Shown one piece after another: positions 1 to 5,559 of a DNA stretch of 5,672 nt. Below the pieces are notes generated by a model. The model had not been told where the DNA came from and ran no database searches. It worked only from the letters and a program-made list of their open reading frames with translations. The translations under genes were made by a program, and so were the position numbers. Position 1 is the first letter of the stretch. Every line of letters starts with the position of its first letter. This DNA comes from JACOND01 sp051011135 (GTDB lineage: Bacteria; Bdellovibrionota; Bdellovibrionia; Bdellovibrionales; UBA1609). The stretch covers positions 1 through 5,672 of the forward strand of contig JBPCUO010000103.1 of assembly GCA_051011135.1 (NCBI GenBank), written 5' to 3'.

Positions 1-86
1 GTGCTTTGATGGGGACTTTAGAGGCTATAGAAAATATTTTAAGATATGAGCTTCAAAATCAAGACCTAGAAGTTTGTCCGATTTAA
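1..86 (+). CDS. C-terminal tail of an upstream gene, possibly a class V aminotransferase (partial)
   Basis: An open frame enters from the left edge, with its first full codon at position 3, and ends at TAA 84-86. It gives 27 residues beginning ALMGTLEAIENIL and ending in LEVCPI. The pattern of a helix with A-L-M-G-x-L-E-A-I-E resembles the last helix of PLP-dependent class V aminotransferases (serine-pyruvate / alanine-glyoxylate type), which commonly end in a D-x-L-x-x-L-x-A-L-E helix. That match is short and rests on memory of the family, so the product is a guess; that the frame is coding is more likely. It lies 47 bases upstream of the protease gene in the same direction. No hairpin terminator is visible between them, so the two could be co-transcribed. 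Confidence 0.45.
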   Translation, partial: ALMGTLEAIENILRYELQNQDLEVCPI

Positions 87-133
87 ACATCTTTTATTCC
101 CTTAAAAATCATTTAATAGTTTAATTATTAATA

Positions 134-1264
134 ATGTACATTAAAAAAAAGTTTATTATTATTTTAGTATCCTTAATGTCTTTGACGGTCGTTGCAGATC
201 GTTATTCTTCTTTAGAGCTATTTGCGCAAGTTTTAAATCTCATAAAAAAATACTCTTTTAAAGAAGTTCAATTAGAAACTTTAGTTCAAGGAGCGATTAA
301 AGGCTTATTACGAGAGGTCGATGTACATTCTCAATTCTTTGATTCCCAACAGATGCAAAATTTAAAAGAGCAAGTGGAGGGAAGTTTTTATGGAATTGGT
401 ATAGAAGTTGATAGCAAAAAAGGATCTTTAATAATTATTTCTATTGTAAAAAATTCTCCAGCAGATAAAGCAGGATTAAAAAAAGGAGATAAACTTTTAA
501 AAGTGAATCAAAGTAGAGTTAAAAATTTTACAGTGGGGGAGTTTTCTGAATTATTTCACAAACCTAAAAAAAGATATACTCTTGTTGTTTTAAGAAAAGG
601 AACTAAGCAAGCTCTTTCTTTTAAAGTTAAATCAACAAAAATCAGAATCAAATCGGTAAAGTTTAAAAAAATAAAAGACGATTTTTATTACTTACGAATT
701 TATTATTTTTCTAAAAAAACAACTTTAGAAATTAATAAAAAATTAAAACCCCTATCAAACATTCAGGGTTTAGTCTTGGATTTAAGATCAAATCCAGGAG
801 GGGATTTAGATCAAGCAGTTAAAGTGGCTGATCTTTTTTTAGATAAAGGTGTTATTGTTTATTATAAGACAAAGCCAGATCCTAAAGATCAGATATTAAA
901 AGCTCATTTTTCAGATACTCTAGGCTCTTTTCCTTTAGTTGTTTTAATTGATGAGTATTCTGCAAGTGCAAGTGAAGTGGTTGCGGGAGCTTTAAAAGAT
1001 CATAAGAGAGCTCTTTTAGTAGGGCGAAAAAGTTTTGGAAAAGGTTCCATTCAAACTATTTTTCCCATTAAAGATCGTTGGGCTTTAAAGTTGACAGTAG
1101 GGGAGTATAAAACTCCTTCTAAAAAATCAATTGATGGGCATGGCATTGAGCCTCATATTACCTTACCGACATCTTTAAAAGATCCAAAAAAAATAACTTC
1201 TCTTTTAGAAGATCCCGATATTCAAAAAGCTTTTGAGGAACTAAAAAAACAAAAAAATCAATGA
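134..1264 (+). CDS. ctpA: Carboxyl-terminal processing protease, S41 family (CtpA-like), secreted
   Basis: This is a 376-residue periplasmic serine protease of the C-terminal processing (tail-specific) family, which trims or degrades envelope proteins from their C-termini. Residues 1-21 form a signal peptide: lysines at 4-6, a hydrophobic core, and a V-V-A cleavage site before D22. A short helical segment follows. The PDZ domain spans about 84-155 (YGIGIEV, then SPADKAGLKKGDKLLKVN), and the S41 core about 165-345. Family marks seen are DLRSNPGG at 216-223, EYSASASE at 274-281, KSFGKGSIQ at 299-307 and DGHGIEP at 334-340. By spacing to E. coli Prc and Bacillus CtpB, the active site is Ser278, Lys303 and Gln307, all present, so the enzyme should be active. 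The length is on the short side for the family (often 380-450). The ATG is fixed by the in-frame stop at 122-124 and by the signal peptide. No Shine-Dalgarno sequence precedes it; the leader is nearly all A and T. The 3' end overlaps tig on the other strand by 7 bases. Confidence 0.93.
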   Translation: MYIKKKFIIILVSLMSLTVVADRYSSLELFAQVLNLIKKYSFKEVQLETLVQGAIKGLLREVDVHSQFFDSQQMQNLKEQVEGSFYGIGIEVDSKKGSLIIISIVKNSPADKAGLKKGDKLLKVNQSRVKNFTVGEFSELFHKPKKRYTLVVLRKGTKQALSFKVKSTKIRIKSVKFKKIKDDFYYLRIYYFSKKTTLEINKKLKPLSNIQGLVLDLRSNPGGDLDQAVKVADLFLDKGVIVYYKTKPDPKDQILKAHFSDTLGSFPLVVLIDEYSASASEVVAGALKDHKRALLVGRKSFGKGSIQTIFPIKDRWALKLTVGEYKTPSKKSIDGHGIEPHITLPTSLKDPKKITSLLEDPDIQKAFEELKKQKNQ

Positions 1265-2532
1265 GAGACAGTTGCTTTTTCAATCAAATAAGAAATCACT
1301 TTTTTTCGATTCAAATGAAATAAAAATTGATTCCAATAATTATGTTTTTGTAAATCTTTTTTCATATCTTCTGGATTTTTAGAAGGAAAAGATTCTTGAA
1401 GAGCTTTTTGAATATCTTCAGGAGTGGTTTGTAATTTTAAATCTTGCATTAATTGCTCTAATAAATAACCTGAATGAATATTAAATCTAGCTTCTTGTTC
1501 AAATTGAGCATCTTGTTCTTTAATCCAAACTTCTTGTTGTTGTGCATTCATTCCATAATCTTCCAACCTTTTTCTGGCATTAGTAATAAGAGATTTTTTT
1601 TGATCTTCAATGAGGGATTGAGGAATGTTTGTAATAGGATTGTTTTCTACTAATTGAGTAACAATTTCGTTTTCCATGCTTTCTTTAGCTTTTTGTTGTT
1701 GAGTATCTTCTAGATCCTTATGAATTTTTTCTTTTAACTCTTTTAAAGTTTTGATTTTAAATCTTTCAGCAAGAGCATCATCTAAAGGAGGAACTTCTTT
1801 AACTTTTAAAGCTTTGATTTTTACTTTCATAGAAACCTGTTGATTGGCGATACTGGTGTAAGCATGATCTTTTGGAAAAAGAAAATTAAAACTTTTCTCT
1901 CCTCCAACCTGTAATCCCATTAAATTCTGATCAAAACCAGAGGCTAATTTGTCGTTACCTAATTGAAGCAAAAGTTCTGGATGATTTAATTCTTTAATAG
2001 GAGTTCCATTTAAAGAGCCTTCTAAAGATATTAGAACCGAATCTTCTTTTTTAAGGGGGCGAACTTCTAAAGAATCTTTATAACTCGCAAAAGAGTCTCT
2101 TAATCGCTCCAAGGTTTGAGATACATTTTCGTCAGTGATTTTCACTTCTTGTTTTTTTACTTTTAGTTTTAAATAATTTTTAACTTCTATAGAAGGATGA
2201 ACTTCCACTTCAAATAAAAAAGTGCAAGGTTTTTTTTGCTCTAATTGAATGTCTAAAAGCTTTGGCTGACCTGCTGGAGTCAGTTTATTTTCCTTTAAAA
2301 CTTTAGGATAAAAACTTTCAAAAAGCTCACTCATAACAGATTCCCAAGCTTTTTTATAAAAATTTTGTTCAATAGATTCGAGCGGAGCTTTTCCTTTTCG
2401 AAACCCTTGTATTTCTGTGTTTTGTTGGATTTTTTTCAAGTTTTTCGAAAAACTTGCATCCACTTGTTCTTGGGGAATAATAAGCTCTACTTTTCGTTTT
2501 AAACCCTGTTCTTCTTTAATAGTAGTTTCCAT
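1258..2532 (-). CDS. tig: Trigger factor, ribosome-associated chaperone with PPIase domain
   Basis: This 424-residue protein is trigger factor, the chaperone that docks at the ribosomal exit tunnel and shields nascent chains. The N-terminal ribosome-binding domain (about 1-145) carries the signature GFRKGKAP at 43-50, the loop that contacts ribosomal protein L23. The FKBP-type peptidyl-prolyl isomerase domain covers about 160-246, seen as SVLISLEGSLNGTPI, then LGNDKLASGFDQNLMGL and FPKDHAY. The rest (about 250-424) is the helical, charged C-terminal chaperone body with two arms, rich in Q, K and E. The length is usual for the family (about 430). The ATG start has a good ribosome binding site, AAAGGA 7 bases upstream. 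Trigger factor genes often sit directly before clpP-clpX; here the 3' neighbour is ctpA on the opposite strand, so tig is expressed alone. Its last 7 bases overlap the end of ctpA, leaving no intergenic terminator. Confidence 0.95.
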   Translation of the reverse strand: METTIKEEQGLKRKVELIIPQEQVDASFSKNLKKIQQNTEIQGFRKGKAPLESIEQNFYKKAWESVMSELFESFYPKVLKENKLTPAGQPKLLDIQLEQKKPCTFLFEVEVHPSIEVKNYLKLKVKKQEVKITDENVSQTLERLRDSFASYKDSLEVRPLKKEDSVLISLEGSLNGTPIKELNHPELLLQLGNDKLASGFDQNLMGLQVGGEKSFNFLFPKDHAYTSIANQQVSMKVKIKALKVKEVPPLDDALAERFKIKTLKELKEKIHKDLEDTQQQKAKESMENEIVTQLVENNPITNIPQSLIEDQKKSLITNARKRLEDYGMNAQQQEVWIKEQDAQFEQEARFNIHSGYLLEQLMQDLKLQTTPEDIQKALQESFPSKNPEDMKKDLQKHNYWNQFLFHLNRKKVISYLIEKATVSH

Positions 2533-2539
2533 CTATGAA

Positions 2540-2546
2540 TCCTTTT
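2540..2546 (-). promoter_or_regulatory. Ribosome binding site of tig
   Basis: Read on the minus strand, AAAAGGA lies 7 bases before the ATG of trigger factor (complement of 2530-2532). It is one of the clearest Shine-Dalgarno sequences in the window and supports the tig start as called. Confidence 0.7.
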
Positions 2547-2561
2547 TAATAAGAAGAGGCT

Positions 2562-2590
2562 ATGCTAAAGGTTCTTGATCTTTTTTTCAA
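2562..2590 (-). promoter_or_regulatory. Candidate sigma-70-type promoter for tig
   Basis: On the minus strand a TTGAAA box (complement of 2585-2590) is followed after exactly 17 bases by TAGCAT (complement of 2562-2567). These match the -35 consensus at 5 of 6 positions and the -10 consensus at 4 of 6. Transcription would start near 2555, giving a leader of about 20-25 bases that contains the tig ribosome binding site. The position and spacing are good, but in AT-rich DNA such matches arise easily. The boxes also overlap the extended reading frame of the divergent lipoprotein gene, which argues that that gene starts further right. Confidence 0.4.
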
Positions 2591-2637
2591 GCAAAATCAG
2601 ATTTGAGTTTACTATTTTTTATGGTATATCCATACAA

Positions 2638-3594
2638 GTGTTTCAAAGTTTGAAATTTAATTTTTTGGGAGTTTTCTTAGGCTTTTTGACCTTGGCCTCT
2701 TGTCAAATATTTACAAAAACAACTATCAAACCCTCAGATTTATCCACCGTTCAGCTTCAACAAATGGATCAAGCTTTAATCTATGTTCGAAATAAAGATT
2801 TTAAAAAAGCAGTTCACATTTACGATCAACTCATCAAAGAATTAAAAGACAAACCTGTAGAAGCCGTTATGTTATTTAATTCAGGAAGTAATTATAGATT
2901 TTTAGGAAATTGCGAAAGATCGATTTTTCGCTATCGTCGCATGTTGGAAAGATCAATGAGGCAGCTTCCTTTAAAATCTCGTGGATTAATAGAAATCAGT
3001 TACAGTTACGAATGCTTAGGAGATTTTAAAGCCGCTTTTGTCTCTTTAAAAGATGCTGAGAATCTTAAAAAATACCTGCCTTTAGAAATCAATCAAGTGA
3101 TTTATCCTGCTCGTTTAAGTCTTGCCTATGCAAGATTTGGAAAAACAAATCAAGCCAATCAATACAAAGAAGAAGCTTTTAAAAATATTTTATATTTTAA
3201 AAATCGTTATAAAGATCCAAAAGACATGTCAGAAAATATCAGTCGTATTTTTTATGTGATGGGGCAAAGTTATTTATCGAAAAAATTACTGGCAGAAAAC
3301 AAGCAGCTTGCTTCTTATTTTCTTCAAGCCTTTCCTTATCATCAAACTTATCTGCTTCAATCTTTATTTGTAGGTCATAAAAAATGGTCTTACAAATCTC
3401 AACAAGAAATCCAGAGCCTTTTTGATAAACTTCGCCTGGCTCTTTTGTCTTCTTCTCCAAAAGTTAAAAAGACCTTCAAAAAACAGCTTCAAGACTCTTT
3501 AAAAGAAGGCCGAGCAATGGTGGAAAGAGAAGGATCTTTAAAATGGCAGGCTTTTTATCAGCAACAAACAAAAAAAATAGGTGGTTTATTGTGA
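2638..3594 (+). CDS. TPR-like lipoprotein of unknown function
   Basis: This gene encodes a 318-residue predicted lipoprotein that I do not recognise as a named family. From the GTG start at 2638, residues 1-21 form a lipoprotein signal peptide ending in the lipobox L-A-S-C, with Cys22 as the lipidated residue. The next residue is Q, not D, so outer-membrane sorting is plausible. The mature part is helical and shows tetratricopeptide-like helix pairs: ALIYVRNKDFKKAVHIYDQL, then an N-x-G-x-x-Y-R-x-L-G helix, a Y-x-Y-E-C-L-G-D-F-K-A-A-F helix and an LAYARFGKTNQANQYKEEA helix, within about 45-185. The C-terminal third is basic and helical without clear repeats. The frame is open to a TTG at 2575, but that start would put 42 residues before the lipobox Cys and would overlap the tig promoter. 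TTG at 2650 (Cys18) is another possibility. No candidate has a good ribosome binding site. The stop TGA overlaps the gshA start GTG, so the two genes are translationally coupled. Confidence 0.75.
   Translation: MFQSLKFNFLGVFLGFLTLASCQIFTKTTIKPSDLSTVQLQQMDQALIYVRNKDFKKAVHIYDQLIKELKDKPVEAVMLFNSGSNYRFLGNCERSIFRYRRMLERSMRQLPLKSRGLIEISYSYECLGDFKAAFVSLKDAENLKKYLPLEINQVIYPARLSLAYARFGKTNQANQYKEEAFKNILYFKNRYKDPKDMSENISRIFYVMGQSYLSKKLLAENKQLASYFLQAFPYHQTYLLQSLFVGHKKWSYKSQQEIQSLFDKLRLALLSSSPKVKKTFKKQLQDSLKEGRAMVEREGSLKWQAFYQQQTKKIGGLL
3579..3584 (+). promoter_or_regulatory. Ribosome binding site that fixes the gshA start
   Basis: AGGTGG lies inside the last codons of the lipoprotein gene, 6 bases before the GTG at 3591-3593. 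It favours GTG 3591 over the upstream in-frame ATG at 3543, which has no comparable site and would overlap the preceding gene by 52 bases. Confidence 0.75.
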
Positions 3595-4805
3595 CATTTC
3601 GTAAAGAGTTTGCAGAACTTATTGTTCAAAATTTAGATAAGGTTAATTCTTGGTTTGAGGAAAAAACTAAAAACAAAACCATTCCTTTTTATTCGAGTTT
3701 TGATATTAGAGATTCAGGTCATAAGATATCTTGTATAGATGCAAATGTTTTCCCTGCGGGATTTAATAACATTTGCGACAATGATCAACAAACAACGATT
3801 GAACTTATTAAAAAATACTTAAAAGAACATTACCCATCTAGTAAAAAGATTTTACTATTAGCCGAAGAACATACTAAAAATTTATATTATTGGGATAATC
3901 TGTCTGTCATCCAATCTCTTATTGAGTCAGCGGGTTATAAAGTTTTAATTTGTGTTCCAGGTTTAGCAATCACTTCTCCTCAAAAAATACAATCAGCATC
4001 TGGTCGAACTCTCTCTATTCGTCTTCTTGAAAAAGAACAGGGAGATCTTATTATTAGTAACAATGATTTTTCAGTGGCTTATGATAATTTAAATAAAGAT
4101 CTCAAATACAATCCTTGTATAGAAATGGGTTGGGCCTCTAGAAGAAAGCATAGTTTTTTTATAGAGTACAATCAAATTGCTAAGGAGTTTGCCTCTTTAC
4201 TGGGGATCAATCCTTGGTGCTTACAAGTGGCAACAAAGTTTTTTTCTCCTTTTGATTTGGATTCACCAGCAACTTTAAAGCTTTTAAAAAAAGAAGCTTC
4301 TGAATTTTTAAAAACACTAAAGGATAATCATCCCGATAATTACAAGGAGGATCCTTATCTTTTTTTAAAAAATAATTCAGGAACTTATGGATTGGGGATT
4401 ACAACTATTAATGATGCTGATGAGCTGGATCATTTAAATTATAAAACTCGAAAAAAAATGAAAGCTTCTAAAGGAGGCTCTAAAATTAAGGAACTGATTA
4501 TACAAGAGGGAATTCCTACCAGTTTAAAAGATGACACTCAAAAAAGCTCGGTGGAGCCTGTGATTTATATGTTGGGCTCCGAGCTCACAGGAGGCTTTTT
4601 AAGGGGGCATGAGCAACAAGGATATAAAGCCAATTTAAACAGCCCAGGAGCTGTTTATAGAACACTTTGTGTAAGTGATTTAGAAATAGAAGTTCGTGGT
4701 CATGTTATGGAAAATGTTTATGGTTGGATTGCTAAATTAGGAGTTTTGGCTTTAATTGCTGAAATAGAAAAAAGAAGCCTAGACTTTAGGGGGTATAAAA
4801 ATTGA
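3591..4805 (+). CDS. gshA: Glutamate-cysteine ligase, proteobacterial ATP-grasp-like family (Acidithiobacillus type)
   Basis: This 404-residue enzyme should join glutamate to cysteine with ATP to make gamma-glutamylcysteine, the first step of glutathione synthesis, in the cytoplasm. It belongs to the GshA family first described from Acidithiobacillus ferrooxidans (PF08886 / TIGR02049 by recollection), not to the E. coli GshA type. Family marks, numbered from the GTG start, are YSSFDIRDSGHKI near 34-46, DANVFPAGFNN at 50-60, LLLAEEHTKNLYY at 88-100, LFLKNNSGTYGLGI at 257-270 (an ATP-grasp-like glycine-rich segment), LIIQEGIPT at 302-310, EPVIYM at 322-327, and a GGFLRGHE...NLNSPGAVY segment at 334-356. 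The sequence runs complete through all of these. The GTG start overlaps the lipoprotein stop as GTGA and has AGGTGG before it; an ATG at 3543 would add 16 unconserved-looking residues. A glutathione synthetase gene (gshB) is not in this window. Confidence 0.88.
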   Translation: MTFRKEFAELIVQNLDKVNSWFEEKTKNKTIPFYSSFDIRDSGHKISCIDANVFPAGFNNICDNDQQTTIELIKKYLKEHYPSSKKILLLAEEHTKNLYYWDNLSVIQSLIESAGYKVLICVPGLAITSPQKIQSASGRTLSIRLLEKEQGDLIISNNDFSVAYDNLNKDLKYNPCIEMGWASRRKHSFFIEYNQIAKEFASLLGINPWCLQVATKFFSPFDLDSPATLKLLKKEASEFLKTLKDNHPDNYKEDPYLFLKNNSGTYGLGITTINDADELDHLNYKTRKKMKASKGGSKIKELIIQEGIPTSLKDDTQKSSVEPVIYMLGSELTGGFLRGHEQQGYKANLNSPGAVYRTLCVSDLEIEVRGHVMENVYGWIAKLGVLALIAEIEKRSLDFRGYKN

Positions 4806-4873
4806 GTTTTTTCCAAAAGAAAGTTCTTTAAAAAATCATCTTAAAATATACCGGGAGCTAGGTTAAACTCAAT
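4801..4873. repeat. 9-bp inverted repeat bracketing the gshA-downstream spacer
   Basis: ATTGAGTTT at 4801-4809, which includes the gshA stop codon, is perfectly complementary to AAACTCAAT at 4865-4873. The loop is 55 bases, and within it AAAGAAAGTTCTTT could form a small inner stem. The outer arms are AT-rich and no U-run follows, so it does not look like an intrinsic terminator. It might fold in the transcript between gshA and the next gene, or be chance. The 85-base spacer 4806-4890 otherwise holds only a short coding-like stretch. Confidence 0.35.
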
Positions 4874-4890
4874 AAAGTAAAGTGGGGATA

Positions 4891-5556
4891 ATGAAAGCTT
4901 TTAAAAAATATAAAAAATATTATATTCCAGTTGTAACAACCTTTTCATTTTTAGGTTTTTTTGGAGCTGGTCTTTTTTTAGGAATTCAATCTTGGAATAA
5001 GCAGCTTTATGTTCAAGTTCGACCTTCTCAAACAAGAGGTGTTGCTAGCAGTTCTCAAGAAACAAGTTTGTACTCGGTTTCTTTAGAGGAAATAAATAAA
5101 AAAATTCAAGCTCAATTGTTTCAAAATTCAAAAACAATTAAAAAAGATGCTTCCTTTGGGTTTTACCTAGGTCAATTTTTAATTCCTAATGAAGTGAGCG
5201 GAGGGTATCAATTTGTTTGCCAAAGATACTCTTATGTAGAGACAACTTTTGTGGCTTTAGATGTTTCCATCAATGGTAAGCAAGGTTTAATGGTGGTTCA
5301 ATCTCCTTGTCTTGCGAAGGAAGAAGGTTTCATAGGACCGACTTGGTTACCGGTTCAAGAGATGAGAGCTAATGCAAAACAAAGATTTTTTGAATCGGAT
5401 ACTGAAGAAACTTTCATTCATTTTTATGATATTTCTTTTCCTTTAGTTTCAAAATGGCTTTTAAAATCTGTAAAGTTTTTTAATTCTTCAGAAGAAGATT
5501 ACATCATAAACTATGAACCCGGATCAGAAATATCTTTTCAAATTCAGTTTGATTAA
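4891..5556 (+). CDS. Membrane-anchored exported protein of unknown function
   Basis: I do not recognise this 221-residue protein. It begins with a basic stretch (MKAFKKYKKY), followed by one hydrophobic segment at about 11-32 rich in F, G and L, with no lipobox and no clear signal peptidase site. It is therefore probably an inner-membrane anchor with the rest in the periplasm. Residues 45-65 are S/T/Q-rich and look like a linker. The remaining part (about 65-221) alternates short polar and aromatic stretches and looks mostly like beta structure. It has just two cysteines, C110 (in YQFVCQRYSY) and C140 (in VQSPCLAKEE), which could form a disulphide. ATG 4891 is preferred over GTG 4882 because a GGGG element at 4884-4887 lies just upstream of it, although the 3-base spacing is short. 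It follows gshA by 85 bases in the same direction and may be in the same transcript. Its stop lies 3 bases from that of the convergent aminopeptidase gene. Confidence 0.7.
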   Translation: MKAFKKYKKYYIPVVTTFSFLGFFGAGLFLGIQSWNKQLYVQVRPSQTRGVASSSQETSLYSVSLEEINKKIQAQLFQNSKTIKKDASFGFYLGQFLIPNEVSGGYQFVCQRYSYVETTFVALDVSINGKQGLMVVQSPCLAKEEGFIGPTWLPVQEMRANAKQRFFESDTEETFIHFYDISFPLVSKWLLKSVKFFNSSEEDYIINYEPGSEISFQIQFD

Positions 5557-5559
5557 AAA

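Noticed and set aside
121..131. TTAATTATTAA palindrome before ctpA as an operator
   Set aside because: It consists only of A and T in an AT-rich leader, so such symmetry is expected by chance. No promoter boxes with good spacing were found beside it.
1222..1236. TCAAAA-AGC-TTTTGA hairpin near the end of ctpA as an intrinsic terminator
   Set aside because: The stem is only 6 bp and AT-rich. It is followed by A-rich sequence on the plus strand, and on the minus strand the T-run comes before the hairpin, not after it.
2562..2606. 15-codon ORF starting ATG 2562 (MLKVLDLFFKQNQI)
   Set aside because: It is too short to judge, its AGAGG lies only about 2 bases before the ATG, and it overlaps the probable tig promoter boxes.
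3239..3460. 73-codon open frame on the minus strand inside the lipoprotein gene
   Set aside because: It lies wholly inside a well-supported plus-strand gene. Its protein has no recognisable domain and its composition is what one expects from the reverse complement of AT-rich coding DNA.
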